A stretch of 64,000 nucleotides of DNA from Corynebacterium massiliense DSM 45435 (GTDB lineage Bacteria > Actinomycetota > Actinomycetes > Mycobacteriales > Mycobacteriaceae), in assembly GCF_028609805.1 (NCBI RefSeq), contig NZ_CP063189.1:1426001-1490000 (forward strand), read 5' to 3'. Below the pieces are notes generated by a model that worked only from the letters and a program-made list of their open reading frames with translations, made no database searches and was not told the origin of the DNA. Position 1 is the first letter of the stretch. Each line of letters opens with the position of its first letter. The translations under genes were made by a program, and so were the position numbers. Shown here piece by piece: positions 26,173 through 36,452 of the stretch.

Positions 26173-28291
26173 TTAGAAGCGGGAAGACAGTGCGCTGGAG
26201 GAAAGCAGGTCAGACGACGTGGAGGAAAGCCCCGGGACGCTCCCGCTCGGCTTATCGCCATTCGGCTTGCTGCCGTGCGGGCGGGCGGTGAGCCAGTCGC
26301 TCTCATCGAGCACGCCCTGGGCCAGGCGGGTCTCACCGATCCAGCCGTACCAGGGGTCCTGCGGGTGGTTATCGCCCATGCCGGCGCCCAGAATCCAGGC
26401 GACGTCGGACGACCACAGGCCCTCCGCGCCGACGTGGTTGCGCAGGATCGGCGCGCCGTTGATGAACATCTCCACCGTCTCGGTCTCCGGGTTGTTGACC
26501 ACTGCAATGTGCATCCACTCGTCCTTGGGTACCTCGTGGGACCAGACGGTTGCGCCCTCGCCTTCGGCCGGTTCGGCCCACCAGCGCAGCTCGCGCAGGT
26601 TGGACACGCCGAACATCACGGTCGGGTCGGAATCGTCCGTGCCGGGTTTTACCTTCTCAATGGAGTTCTCCCGGCCCACGGCGTTACCCCAGCCGTTTTT
26701 GTCGCCGTCGAAGTCCTTCGGCAGCTTCACGAAGGTCTCGAAGGTGTAGCCCTCCGGGGTCTCCACGGCGTTGGCCGGGGCACCGTCAGCGGTCTTGAAC
26801 CAGTTGATGTCGCGCTCACCGGTCGGGTTGTTCCAGAACAGCGAACCGCTGTCGGAAGACAGCGGGTGGTGATCCTCGCTGTAGGTCACGCGGGCGTCAT
26901 CGCCGCCCTCGCGGTGCATATCCGAACCGCCCTGCTCGTCCGGGATCACGGTGCCGGCGCCTGCCTGGTCGCCATCGTGAAGCGCGGCCCCGTCCTTGGT
27001 GGCCTGGCCCGGCCGCCAGTGGAAGACGGTGCGCTCGTTGCGCACGTAATCGTCCGTGCCGTGCGGAAGCTGCTCGGCCGGAATCTCGTACGGCTTGTAA
27101 CCGGCGGTCACGATGTCGCGCGCCGCGCCGGCCAGATCCGATTCGTTTTCGTCGCCTGCGCGCCAGTCCGGTGCGAAAGAGTGGAAGCGCTCCGCGAAGT
27201 TGAGCGGCACGTGGTAGCTGTCGCCCTTGCCTTCCAAGGTGACCTCGTCGAACTGGGTGAGCGAGTCCGCCGGCTTCGCCGCCACCCACGGCGACAGCGC
27301 CTGCACTTCCAGCTCGTTGCCGGTCAGGTCGAACTCCAGCACGCCCATTAGACCGTTACCGCCCTGGTAGGCCATCTGGTAGTCCTGCAGGATGGACACG
27401 ACGTCGTGGCCCGCGTCGTTGTGGTCCACGCGGTACCCGGCACCGTGGTGGTGGCCGCCCATGACGAGGAAGACCTGGTCGTTTTTCTTGATGAACTTAT
27501 CCCACAGGTGCTCGCCGTAGGCCTCGGAGTAAAAGACGTTGCCCTCGCCGTCGATGTTGAGCGCTTCGTGGGTGGTGAGGATGACGGGCAGGTCCGGGTG
27601 CTCGTCGATGGCCTTCTGCGCCCAGTCCAGCGCCTCGTCATCGGCACGCCACGCCATGGCCAGCACGAGGTACTTTTGCCCCTCGGCTTCGAAGATATGG
27701 TACTCCGACTCGCGGTTTGGCTTGTCAAAACGGCCCTGGAACGTCTCGTTTCCTGCCGCCCGCTCCGCGGAGAAGTAGTGTGAATACGGCGTCGTGGTGC
27801 CCTCCGGGGTCTTTTCCACCTCATCCTGGCTGCCCCACAGATCGTGGTTGCCCGGCAGGATGGAGTAGTTCAGCTGGGAGTTATCCAGCACGCTCATCGC
27901 ATCATCGGCGACCTTCCACTCGCCGTCGACCTCCGACTGGTCCACGACGTCACCGAGGTGCGTGGCAAACGGCATGTTGAGCTCATCCTGGTGCTCGGCC
28001 AACCACTCGGTCTGCGCGCGGTACGGCTCGCTGCCGTAGCGGCCCTTGGCCAGGTTGCCCGTCTCCGGGGTGGTGTACCGGGAGTAGAACTGGGTGTCCG
28101 GTAAGACGCCCAGGCTGAACCGGGAGCCGAGGCCATCGGTGCCGGCACCAGTGTTCGCGTCCGCGGCGACTGCCGTGGGCACGACCGTAGCCACCAGTCC
28201 GAGCGGCAGCGCCGCCGCGGCGACGACGCCGGTGGCGGACAGGGCGGCGCGGCGTGCTTTCAGCCCCGCGCGCTGAGTTGAACGTGTTCAC
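26173..28291 (-). CDS. Secreted calcineurin-like phosphoesterase with C-terminal LamG-like domain; start region frameshifted
   Basis: The main frame carries the metallophosphoesterase blocks in order: GVLPDTQFYSR, THLGDVVDQ, LPGNHDLWG, ILTTHEALN and VMGGHHHGAG. A concanavalin/LamG-like domain follows (about the last 200 residues, EGYTFETFVKLPK to WYGWIGETRLAQG), then a Ser-rich tail. The frame lacks a plausible start: its first start codon is GTG at 28194, inside the hydrophobic part of a signal peptide. The GTG at 28291 (MNTFNSARG) is in another frame. Removing one base from the C4 run at 28264-28267 joins it to LKARRAALSATGVVAAAALP, giving a complete, twin-arginine-like signal peptide. The protein probably acts outside the cell on phosphoesters; its substrate is unknown. 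It is monocistronic and divergent from glxK. Confidence 0.82.
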
Positions 28292-28517
28292 GATGTATAC
28301 GTTTCCAATCTTCTTCAAAGGGACGATGGTGAAGCCTGAAAAACGTATAAAACCGAGCCTACGAGAGGCTGAACTGAATATAAACAGCCGTTTCCCCGGA
28401 GGTGAACACTCGGGAAAGTGCGGTACCACCCCACCTCCCCGCCGCGACGCCGCGGTTCCTATTCTCCCCGGGAGGGACTCGTTCACGCCCGCTAGCAGGT
28501 CGGCTACGGTAAACGGC

Positions 28518-29627
28518 ATGCCGACGATTCTCGTAGCCACCGACTCCTTCAAATCCACCGCCACTGCCGATCAGGCCACCGCCAGCATCGCTTCGGGCAT
28601 CCGATCTGCTGCGGGAAGCGACGTCTCCGTCAAGGCGGTGCCGCTTGCCGATGGCGGCGAGGGCACCGCAGCCATCCTCGCTGCGGCGGCCACCCGGCGC
28701 GGCGAAACGGTAGAACGCATCACGCTGCCGACCACCGACGCCCGGGGGCGTTTAACGGAGGCGACCTACTATTTCAGCCCGTCCACGCAGACCGCCTACA
28801 TCGACGTCGCGGCCGCGAGCGGGCTGCCCGCGGTGGCAGATAGCCTCGATCCGCTGCATGCGGACTCGTACGGCACCGGCGTGCTCATTGCCGATGCGGA
28901 GGCCAAGGGCGCTCGCCGCATCGTGCTGGGGCTGGGCGGCACCGCGACTGTCGATGGCGGCTCCGGAATCCTCGCGGCACTTGGCGCACCCGCCCACGAC
29001 GAGCGCGGCTACGCCCTCCCGAAGGGCGGCGCTCCCCTCGTCCAGCTCGCCGCCTTCGACACCGCCCAGCTCAACGTGAAGGCCGCCGGCCTGGACTACA
29101 CCTTGCTGGCGGATACCTCGTGCTCGCCACAATTAGCCGCACAGACCTACGGCCCGCAGAAGGGCGCCGACAAGGAGCAGGTAGCGCTGCTGACCGGGGC
29201 GTTACTCCAGCTGTGCGACGTTACCGGCATCGATCCGACCACCGAGTACTTCGGCGCGGCGGGCGCCCTCCCAGTCGGACTGACTCACCTGTCCGAGTTG
29301 CTCCACGGCAACCGCGACCACGTCGAGGTCCTTCCCGGCGGCACGCACGTGGCGCAGGCGGTAGGGCTGGAAGAGCAGATCGCCGCCGCCGACGTGGTGG
29401 TTAGCGGCGAGGGCGCCTTCGACGAGCAGTCTTTGACCGGAAAGACGGTGGGAACCGTCGCCGAACTCGCACGCCGCCACGACACCCCGCTGGGCATCGT
29501 CGCCGGCCGTTTCGACGTGCCCGCCGAGCCCCACGCGATATGGGCGCAGGCCCTGTCCGGCGAGGGGGAGGTCTTCGCCCAGCTGCGGGCCGCCGGCCAC
29601 GCGCTGGGCACGCAGATCGCGCAGTAG
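28518..29627 (+). CDS. glxK: Glycerate kinase (GK-I family)
   Basis: Glycerate kinase phosphorylates D-glycerate to 2- or 3-phosphoglycerate and so feeds lower glycolysis. The 369-residue protein begins MPTILVATDSFKSTATADQA and contains the family blocks VPLADGGEGTA, LGLGGTATVDGGSG and VSGEGAFDEQSLTGKTVG. This is the usual length. The start is the ATG at 28518; the in-frame region before it is the spacer shared with the divergent phosphoesterase gene. It appears monocistronic and ends 47 bases before a convergent hypothetical gene. Confidence 0.95.
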   Translation: MPTILVATDSFKSTATADQATASIASGIRSAAGSDVSVKAVPLADGGEGTAAILAAAATRRGETVERITLPTTDARGRLTEATYYFSPSTQTAYIDVAAASGLPAVADSLDPLHADSYGTGVLIADAEAKGARRIVLGLGGTATVDGGSGILAALGAPAHDERGYALPKGGAPLVQLAAFDTAQLNVKAAGLDYTLLADTSCSPQLAAQTYGPQKGADKEQVALLTGALLQLCDVTGIDPTTEYFGAAGALPVGLTHLSELLHGNRDHVEVLPGGTHVAQAVGLEEQIAAADVVVSGEGAFDEQSLTGKTVGTVAELARRHDTPLGIVAGRFDVPAEPHAIWAQALSGEGEVFAQLRAAGHALGTQIAQ

Positions 29628-29640
29628 TCTGCGCTGGACA

Positions 29641-29681
29641 TCTTCCCTAAGAAATCTGCCCTAAAAAACTGCCCTAGAAAA
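29641..29681. repeat. Three tandem 13-14 base units at a convergent gene junction
   Basis: TCTTCCCTAAGAAA, TCTGCCCTAAAAAA and CTGCCCTAGAAAA follow one another without a gap between the glxK stop and the end of the convergent hypothetical gene. The third copy contains the stop codon of that gene. The A-runs make it locally AT-rich. Confidence 0.75.
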
Positions 29682-30069
29682 TCTGGACGGTCCAGGGGAA
29701 AATCGCGGCCTGCTCGAAGGAGCGCTCGTCTTCTAACAGCACCCGATCCTTGGGCAACACCGCCTGCGGGGTGAGGAAACGGGACAACACCATGGCGAGC
29801 TGGTTGAGAGAACCCGTCGCGCCCTCCACCGCGATGAGGTAGCGGTACACCTCCGCGTTCTCCAGCTCGTGGTCGTCGTGCTCGACGCGGTAGTTTTCCC
29901 GCAGCTGCTCTTCTACCCCCTCCGGGAGCCGCGGGGAGTCCTCCCGGGTCACGCTGGCAGACGTAAGCTTGTCCGCAGCGACGAGTTTGTCAGTGGCGGT
30001 GGCAAAGACCTCGCGCACGCGCTCGGCCGAGTCAGTCGGTACCAATACATCAAACTGAATATGTGGCAT
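29674..30069 (-). CDS. Hypothetical protein
   Basis: This 131-residue protein starts at the ATG at 30069 (MPHIQFDVLVPTDSAERVRE); the upstream extension runs into the divergent amidohydrolase gene. It has no signal peptide or membrane segment and looks like a mixed alpha/beta protein. LTSASVTREDSPRLPEGVEE lies in the centre and EVYRYLIAVEGATGSLNQLA in the second half. I do not recognise the family. Only 37 bases separate its start from that of the divergent amidohydrolase, and no Shine-Dalgarno sequence is visible, so the mRNA may be leaderless. Confidence 0.75.
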   Translation of the reverse strand: MPHIQFDVLVPTDSAERVREVFATATDKLVAADKLTSASVTREDSPRLPEGVEEQLRENYRVEHDDHELENAEVYRYLIAVEGATGSLNQLAMVLSRFLTPQAVLPKDRVLLEDERSFEQAAIFPWTVQIF

Positions 30070-30106
30070 AAACAGAGACCCTAGCGAAAAAGTAAAGCGC
30101 ATCACT

Positions 30107-31363
30107 ATGACCCAGCACTCACATCTTCGCGAACTTTTGCACGACGTCGACGGACTGCTCACCTGGCAGGAAGACTTTTACCGCGATCTCCACCTGCACC
30201 CGGAGCTGTCGCACGAGGAAGAGCGCACCGCGCAGCAAATCACCACCCGGTTGGAGGCGTTCGACTGCGAGGTGACCACCGGCATTGGCGGGCACGGCAT
30301 CACCGCCGTCTTCCGCAATAACGCGGGTTCTTCCGCGGCGCCGACAGACATCGACACGGTGCTCATGCGCGCTGATTTCGACGCGCTGCCCGTGGTCGAG
30401 GACAGCGGGGCCGACTACGCCTCCACCAACGGAGCAATGCACGCCTGCGGCCACGACATGCACGCGACCGCCCTGTTGGGCGTCTGCGCGATTCTCGATG
30501 CCCACCGCGAGGCGTGGTCCGGCACGTTCATTGCCCTCTTCCAGCCCGCTGAGGAAACCTCCGACGGGGCGAAAAGCATGCTTGCCGATGGCCTACTGGA
30601 CAAAGTCCCCGCCCCACAGGTGTGTTTGGGCCAGCACGTCATGCCGGGGCCGGCGGGTGCGGTCATGTCGGCCGCTGGGCCGGTTATGGCCGGCTGCGAC
30701 TCGCTGCGCATCACGGTGACCGGCCGCTCCGCGCACGCTTCCACCCCGGAATTTTCTATCGATCCGACCTACATCGCGGCGATGATTGTCACCCGCCTGC
30801 AGGCAATCGTGGGCCGCGAGGTATCTGCGCGCGACTTCTTTGTCATTTCCGTTGGTGAGCTGCATTCCGGCGATAAGAACAACATCATCCCGGCCTCCGC
30901 CGAGCTGGTGCTCAACACCCGCTACTACGACCCCGTCTTGGCCGAGCGCGTCTACGCTTCCCTCGAGCGCATGGTGCGCGCGGAGTGCATGGCCTCCGGC
31001 AGCGAGGTGGAGCCCACCTTCGAGTACTTCGCGCACGGGGAAGTCACCGACAACGTCGCTGACACCCACGCGGTAGTCCGCCCCGCATTCGACGCGGTCT
31101 TTGGGGAGCAATCGGTGACCACCACGACTGCGAATGCCTCCGAGGATTTCTGCTACCTCCCGCAGGCGTGGGGCGTGCCGTATTACTTCTGGTTCATCGG
31201 TTCCACGCCCGCGGACCGCATGGACAACCCGCCATCGAACCACCAGCCGGACTTCCTTCCCGATTACGCACCCACAGCCCACTCAGCCACCCGCGCCGGC
31301 GCCGCGGCCGTGCTGTCCTACCTGGGCACCCTCCCACTGGCGGAAAAATCCGGCGCGCGGTAG
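30107..31363 (+). CDS. M20D-family amidohydrolase (N-acyl amino acid hydrolase)
   Basis: The 418-residue cytoplasmic protein belongs to the M20D metallopeptidase group, which removes acyl groups from N-acyl amino acids or related amides. The metal-binding and catalytic blocks are visible: LHLHPELSHEE, LMRADFDALPVVED, MHACGHDMHATALLG, LFQPAEETSDGAK and ANASEDFCYLP, with a dimerisation domain between. The family includes the aminoacylase AgaA of skin corynebacteria, which releases odorant acids from glutamine conjugates; whether this protein shares that substrate cannot be told. The start lacks a ribosome binding site. glgP follows after 71 bases on the same strand. Confidence 0.9.
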   Translation: MTQHSHLRELLHDVDGLLTWQEDFYRDLHLHPELSHEEERTAQQITTRLEAFDCEVTTGIGGHGITAVFRNNAGSSAAPTDIDTVLMRADFDALPVVEDSGADYASTNGAMHACGHDMHATALLGVCAILDAHREAWSGTFIALFQPAEETSDGAKSMLADGLLDKVPAPQVCLGQHVMPGPAGAVMSAAGPVMAGCDSLRITVTGRSAHASTPEFSIDPTYIAAMIVTRLQAIVGREVSARDFFVISVGELHSGDKNNIIPASAELVLNTRYYDPVLAERVYASLERMVRAECMASGSEVEPTFEYFAHGEVTDNVADTHAVVRPAFDAVFGEQSVTTTTANASEDFCYLPQAWGVPYYFWFIGSTPADRMDNPPSNHQPDFLPDYAPTAHSATRAGAAAVLSYLGTLPLAEKSGAR

Positions 31364-31434
31364 CCACTAACTCTGGCTAGGCTGGCGGGCGTCTTACTCG
31401 CAGCGAGACCGACAAAGGTGAGTGCTCTCCCACC

Positions 31435-33921
31435 ATGCCCCAGAACCGAATTCCCGCTCAGCCCCAGCCGCAGTCAGAACCACAGTCCCAGCCGCACTCT
31501 GGCCCGCAGTACCGCGAGCAGTCCTATCCCCGCCCGGCGCGCCCTGACGCGTCCCACTTCACCCCGCACGTCTTTGCCCACGTCCGCGCCGCGAGCGGCA
31601 ACTCGCCGCTATCAGCCAGCCGCCGCAAGGTCTGGTTCGGCCTGTCGGCCACGGTCATGGAATACATCGCCGATAACTGGGCAGACACCCAGCAGGCGTA
31701 CGACGCCACCCGGCAGCAGCACTACTTCTCCGCGGAGTTCCTCCAGGGCCGCGCCCTGCTCAACGGCCTGACCAACCTCGGGCTCGTCGAGGAAGCAGAA
31801 CAGGCCGTCGCGGAAACCGGCCGGGATATGCAAACAGTTCTCGAAGCGGAAAACGACGCAGCACTGGGCAACGGCGGGCTCGGCCGGCTGGCGTCCTGCT
31901 TCCTCGACTCGGCCGCCACGTTGAATTACCCCGTGACCGGCTACGGGCTTTTGTACCGTTACGGCTTGTTCCGCCAGAACTTCGCGGACGGCAACCAGGT
32001 CGAAGAACCGGATCCGTGGCTGGAAAACGGGTACCCGTTTGTCATTCGACGCGCGGGCAACCAGCGCATCGTCCACTTCGACGACATGGACGTGCGCGCT
32101 ATCCCCTACGACATGCCCATCCCGGGCTATGCCACGGCGAACGTGGGCACGCTGCGGTTGTGGAAGTCGGAGCCGATGGAAGACTTCGACTACGAGGCGT
32201 TTAACTCCCAGCGCTTTACGGACGCCATCGTCCAGCGCGAGCGCGTCATGGATATCTGCCGCGTGCTGTATCCCAACGACACCACCTACGAGGGCAAGAT
32301 GCTGCGCTTGCGCCAGCAGTACTTCTTCGTCTCCGCCTCCCTGCAGGCGATCGTGGACAACTACATCGCCCACCACGGCGAGGACTTGAGCGGTTTCGCC
32401 GACTACAACTGTGTGCAGCTCAACGACACCCACCCGGTGCTTGCCATTCCGGAGCTTTTGCGCATTCTTCTCGATGACCGCGGCTTAAGCTGGGACGAAG
32501 CGTGGCGGATTACCTCCGAAACCATCGCATATACCAACCACACCACGCTGACCGAGGCGCTGGAAAAGTGGGATGTGTCCATCGTGCAGAAGCTGTTTTG
32601 GCGCATCTGGGAGTTGATCCAGGAAATCGATCGCCGCTTCCGCGAGGAGATGGCCGCCCGCGGGCTGAGCGAGGAGCGCATCAACTTCATGGCGCCGGTC
32701 CACGACGGGAAGGTCCACATGGCGTGGATCGCCTGCTACGCCTCCTACTCCATCAACGGCGTCGCGGCGCTGCACACCGAGATCATCAAGGCCGACACTC
32801 TCAAGGAGTGGCATGAGCTGTGGCCGGAGAAGTTCACCAATAAAACCAACGGGGTCACCCCGCGCCGCTGGCTGAAGATGTGTAATCCGGAACTGGCCGA
32901 GCTGCTCACTCGCTCGAGCGGCTCCGAGGACTGGCTGACGGATATGCGGCGCCTAGCTAACCTCGCCCACCTCGGCGATAACGAAGGCACCCTCCGCGAG
33001 TTGCTGGATATCAAGCGTGCCAAAAAGGAGCAGTTCGCCGCCTGGATTCACCAGCACCAGGGAACCACGGTGAACCCGGACACCATCTTCGATGCGCAGA
33101 TTAAGCGCCTGCACGAATACAAGCGCCAGCTGCTCAACGGCCTGTACATCCTCGACCTGTACTTCCGCATTACCGAGGACGGCGCGGACGATGTCCCGCC
33201 CCGCACGTTCATCTTCGGCGCGAAGGCCGCCCCGGGCTACGCCCGCGCGAAGGTCATCATCAAACTCATCAACGCCATCGGCTCCCTGGTCAACAACGAC
33301 CCGCGCACCCGGGATATCCTGCGCGTGGTCTTCGTGGAAAATTACAACGTCACCGCGGCCGAATACATCATCCCGGCCACAGATGTCTCCGAGCAGATCT
33401 CCGTGGCCGGCAAGGAGGCCTCGGGCACGTCGAACATGAAGTTCATGATGAACGGCGCCTTGACCCTGGGCACCCTCGACGGCGCCAACGTCGAGATCGC
33501 CGAAGCGGTCGGCGCTGATAACGCCTACATCTTCGGCGCGCGCAACGACGAGATCGACGAGCTGCGTACTGCCTACCGCCCCGCGGAGCTGTACCGCACG
33601 GTGCCAGGGCTGGCGCGCACGCTCGACGCGTTGTACGACGGCACCTTGGACGACGGCGAGACCGGTGACTTCGCCGCCCTGCGAGAGCTGCTGCTCGCCG
33701 GGGAGGGTAAGGACGCTGGGGATACCTACTACGTCCTCGGGGACTTCGCCGACTACCGCGCCACCCGCGACCGCATGGCTGCCGATTACGCTCGCGACCA
33801 GCTGGCGTGGGCCCGCAAGGCGTGGGCGAATATCTGCGCCTCCGGCCGCTTTTCTTCCGACCGCACGCTTTCCGATTACGCCCGCGAGGTGTGGCGCATC
33901 GAGCCGACCCCGATCGATTAA
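31435..33921 (+). CDS. glgP: Glycogen / maltodextrin phosphorylase
   Basis: This enzyme releases glucose 1-phosphate from the ends of glycogen or maltodextrins, using pyridoxal phosphate. The 828-residue protein has the family block LGNGGLGRLASCFLDSAATL near residue 140 and the cofactor-binding region EASGTSNMKFMMNGALTLGT, whose Lys binds PLP. The first 35 residues are Gln/Pro/Ser-rich (PQPQSEPQSQPH) and appear disordered; they are absent from most homologues, so translation could begin later, but no better start is seen. A strong terminator directly follows the stop. With glgX about 10 kb away it forms the glycogen breakdown route. Confidence 0.96.
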   Translation: MPQNRIPAQPQPQSEPQSQPHSGPQYREQSYPRPARPDASHFTPHVFAHVRAASGNSPLSASRRKVWFGLSATVMEYIADNWADTQQAYDATRQQHYFSAEFLQGRALLNGLTNLGLVEEAEQAVAETGRDMQTVLEAENDAALGNGGLGRLASCFLDSAATLNYPVTGYGLLYRYGLFRQNFADGNQVEEPDPWLENGYPFVIRRAGNQRIVHFDDMDVRAIPYDMPIPGYATANVGTLRLWKSEPMEDFDYEAFNSQRFTDAIVQRERVMDICRVLYPNDTTYEGKMLRLRQQYFFVSASLQAIVDNYIAHHGEDLSGFADYNCVQLNDTHPVLAIPELLRILLDDRGLSWDEAWRITSETIAYTNHTTLTEALEKWDVSIVQKLFWRIWELIQEIDRRFREEMAARGLSEERINFMAPVHDGKVHMAWIACYASYSINGVAALHTEIIKADTLKEWHELWPEKFTNKTNGVTPRRWLKMCNPELAELLTRSSGSEDWLTDMRRLANLAHLGDNEGTLRELLDIKRAKKEQFAAWIHQHQGTTVNPDTIFDAQIKRLHEYKRQLLNGLYILDLYFRITEDGADDVPPRTFIFGAKAAPGYARAKVIIKLINAIGSLVNNDPRTRDILRVVFVENYNVTAAEYIIPATDVSEQISVAGKEASGTSNMKFMMNGALTLGTLDGANVEIAEAVGADNAYIFGARNDEIDELRTAYRPAELYRTVPGLARTLDALYDGTLDDGETGDFAALRELLLAGEGKDAGDTYYVLGDFADYRATRDRMAADYARDQLAWARKAWANICASGRFSSDRTLSDYAREVWRIEPTPID

Positions 33922-33958
33922 AGGGGAAGCCCCACAGTGCGTGTGGGGCTTCCCCTTT
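33920..33958. terminator. Bidirectional terminator between glgP and pyk
   Basis: A perfect 17-base-pair stem AAAGGGGAAGCCCCACA/TGTGGGGCTTCCCCTTT with a GTGCG loop starts at the glgP stop codon and lies 22 bases before the pyk stop on the other strand. The A-run and T-run at the two feet make it usable in both directions. Confidence 0.92.
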
Positions 33959-33980
33959 AGAGCCTTACTCGGCGGTGGAT

Positions 33981-35405
33981 TTATTCCGCGCGGGTGTCAT
34001 CGCCAAGCATGTGGCAGTGAATCAGGTTGGTATTGCCCGGGATTCCCGGAGGGGTGCCGGCGACGACGACCATCAGGTCGGTCTCGTTGTACTCCTCCAT
34101 GGCCAGAAGCGACTCGTCGACCGCTTGCATCATCTCGTCGGTCGACTTCACCTGCGGGCTCAGGAACGTCTCGGCACCCCAGGTCAGGGCGAGCTGGGAC
34201 CGCACCGCCTGGTTCGGAGTGAACACCAGAAGCGGCAGGTGCGACTTCAAACGCGCCACGCGGCGAGCGGTGTCGCCGGAGGTGGTGAACGCGACGATGG
34301 CCTTGGCGTTGAGGCGCTCGGCGATATCGCGAGCGGCGTAGGAAATCATTCCGCGCTTGGTGCGCGGCACGTGGGACAGCGGCGGGACGTGACCATCGGT
34401 TTCCGCGCGCTTGACGATGCGGGCCATTGTGCGCACCACATTGTGCGGGTCAACGCCCACCGAGGTCTCACCCGACAGCATGACCGCATCGGCACCGTCG
34501 AGCACCGCGTTAGCCACGTCAGACGCCTCCGCGCGGGTCGGGCGCGAGTTCTCAATCATCGAGTCGAGCATCTGGGTAGCCACGATGACCGACTTGGCGT
34601 TCTCACGCGCGATCTGGATGGCACGCTTTTGCACCAGCGGGACCTCTTCCAGCGGCACCTCCACGCCCAAGTCGCCGCGGGCGACCATGACCGCGTCGAA
34701 GGCCAGGATGATGGATTCGAGGGCGTCGACGGCCTCGGGCTTTTCCAGCTTGGCGATGACCGGCACACGGCGGCCTTCCTCGTCCATGATCTCGTGGACG
34801 CGGTCCACGTCGGACGGGGAACGTACGAACGACAGGGCGATGAAGTCCACGCCGAGCTTCAGCGCGAAACGCAGGTCCGCGATGTCCTTTTCGGACAGCG
34901 CCGGCACGGAGATGCTCATCCCCGGCAGGGAAACGCCCTTGTTGTTGGACACCGGGCCGCCCTCGGTGACCTCACAGACGACATCGTTGCCGTCTACTTC
35001 CTTGCACACCAAGGCCACCTTGCCGTCATCGACAAGCAGGCGGTCGCCCGGCTTCGCATCGTCGGCCAGGCCCTTGTACGTCGTGGACACCCGGTCGTGG
35101 GTACCTTCGACGTCCTCGGTGGTAATACGGACAACCTCGCCGTCCGCCCAGTAGGTCTCGTTCTCGGTGAAACGGCCGAGGCGGATCTTCGGGCCTTGCA
35201 GGTCGGCGAGGATGCCGACGGCGCGGCCGGTTTCATCGGTTGCCTCGCGGACCCACTTGTAGTTCTGCTCGTGATCGGCGTGCTCGCCGTGAGAGAAGTT
35301 GAGGCGGGCGACGTCCATACCGTCCTGGACGAGGCGAAGGATCTTGTCCTGGCTCGCGACGGCGGGGCCCAACGTACACACGATCTTGGTTCTTCTATCC
35401 AGCAT
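33981..35405 (-). CDS. pyk: Pyruvate kinase
   Basis: Pyruvate kinase converts phosphoenolpyruvate and ADP to pyruvate and ATP. The 474-residue protein begins MLDRRTKIVCTLGPAVASQD. It has the active-site signature VIAKLEKPEAVDAL, VMVARGDLGVEVPLEEV and the substrate loop region IVATQMLDSMIENSRPTRAE. The length is normal. It follows lgt on the same strand with a 63-base gap, the order found in corynebacteria and mycobacteria. Confidence 0.97.
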   Translation of the reverse strand: MLDRRTKIVCTLGPAVASQDKILRLVQDGMDVARLNFSHGEHADHEQNYKWVREATDETGRAVGILADLQGPKIRLGRFTENETYWADGEVVRITTEDVEGTHDRVSTTYKGLADDAKPGDRLLVDDGKVALVCKEVDGNDVVCEVTEGGPVSNNKGVSLPGMSISVPALSEKDIADLRFALKLGVDFIALSFVRSPSDVDRVHEIMDEEGRRVPVIAKLEKPEAVDALESIILAFDAVMVARGDLGVEVPLEEVPLVQKRAIQIARENAKSVIVATQMLDSMIENSRPTRAEASDVANAVLDGADAVMLSGETSVGVDPHNVVRTMARIVKRAETDGHVPPLSHVPRTKRGMISYAARDIAERLNAKAIVAFTTSGDTARRVARLKSHLPLLVFTPNQAVRSQLALTWGAETFLSPQVKSTDEMMQAVDESLLAMEEYNETDLMVVVAGTPPGIPGNTNLIHCHMLGDDTRAE

Positions 35406-35468
35406 GTAACCCTCTTCTACTCTCGGTTCGTGACGGTTCCCTAAGTTACTCGGACTGTACCGACGCTG

Positions 35469-36389
35469 CTAGCGGTTGGGCTTTTTCGCCGCCTCGGCTG
35501 GCTGCGCGATACCTCCGTAGACCTTCTGGTGGCGCCAGTCGACGTCATGCGGCGTTTCCTGCCCACGCGGCAGCAGGTAGAACGCAATCGCGGCACCCAG
35601 GAAGACCACGACGGAAACGATGACGTTGATGCGCACCCCGAAGACCAGCGTGGCGTCATCGGCCCGCATGTTTTCCACGAAGAACCGGCCCAAGGTGTAG
35701 GCCATGACGTACAGGGCGAACACTCGGCCGTGGCCGAGCTTCCACGCCCGGTGCGCCCACAAAAGGAAAAGGCAGACCAGGACGTTCCACACCAGCTCGT
35801 AGAGGAAGGTGGGGTGGACGCTCGTGAGCACCTCACCCGTAGAGTGACCGCTCACCGGCGCGTAGCGGCCCGCCTCATCCACGCGGCGGTAGATATCCAG
35901 AGCCCACGGCACGTCGGTCTCACGGCCGTAGAGCTCCTGGTTAAACCAGTTACCCAGCCGGCCGATGGCCTGCGCCAGGATGAGCCCGGGCGCGACCGCG
36001 TCCGCGAACGGCCCGAGCGGGATCTTTTTGAACTTGAACAACACCGCGACGGCCAGCGCGCCTAGCGCTACCGCGCCCCAGATGCCCAGTCCGCCGTTGG
36101 TAATTTTCAGCGCGTCCACCGGGTTGCAGTCCGCGCAGAAGTACTTGTCGTAATCCGTGGCTACGTGGTACAAGCGCCCGCCGATAATGCCGGCGGGAAC
36201 CACCACGATCGCCGCGTCCCAGACCGTGTCCGGATTGCCGCCCATCGCCGTGTAGCGTCGCAGCGTCATCCACAGCGCGACCAAGATGCCCACCACGATG
36301 CACAGCGCGTAGGCGCGAATGGGGATCGGACCAAGGTGCCACACCCCCTGGGGCGGGGACGGGATATTCGCTAAAATCTGGGTTTCCAC
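35469..36389 (-). CDS. lgt: Prolipoprotein diacylglyceryl transferase
   Basis: Lgt transfers diacylglycerol from phosphatidylglycerol to the lipobox cysteine of prelipoproteins, the step before LspA cleavage. The 306-residue membrane protein has about seven hydrophobic segments and the signature [13 protein letters not shown] (143-155), with the essential Arg, Asn and Glu. The conserved N-terminal block [15 protein letters not shown] is present. It lies between the TrpC-like gene and pyk. The end is Lys/Pro-rich and short compared with the long tails of mycobacterial Lgt. Confidence 0.96.
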   Translation of the reverse strand: METQILANIPSPPQGVWHLGPIPIRAYALCIVVGILVALWMTLRRYTAMGGNPDTVWDAAIVVVPAGIIGGRLYHVATDYDKYFCADCNPVDALKITNGGLGIWGAVALGALAVAVLFKFKKIPLGPFADAVAPGLILAQAIGRLGNWFNQELYGRETDVPWALDIYRRVDEAGRYAPVSGHSTGEVLTSVHPTFLYELVWNVLVCLFLLWAHRAWKLGHGRVFALYVMAYTLGRFFVENMRADDATLVFGVRINVIVSVVVFLGAAIAFYLLPRGQETPHDVDWRHQKVYGGIAQPAEAAKKPNR

Positions 36390-36452
36390 ACAGGCTAGTG
36401 TGCCTTATCCACCCGACACTCGCGAACGCGGGGATGTCCTCAAACGGGCTTG

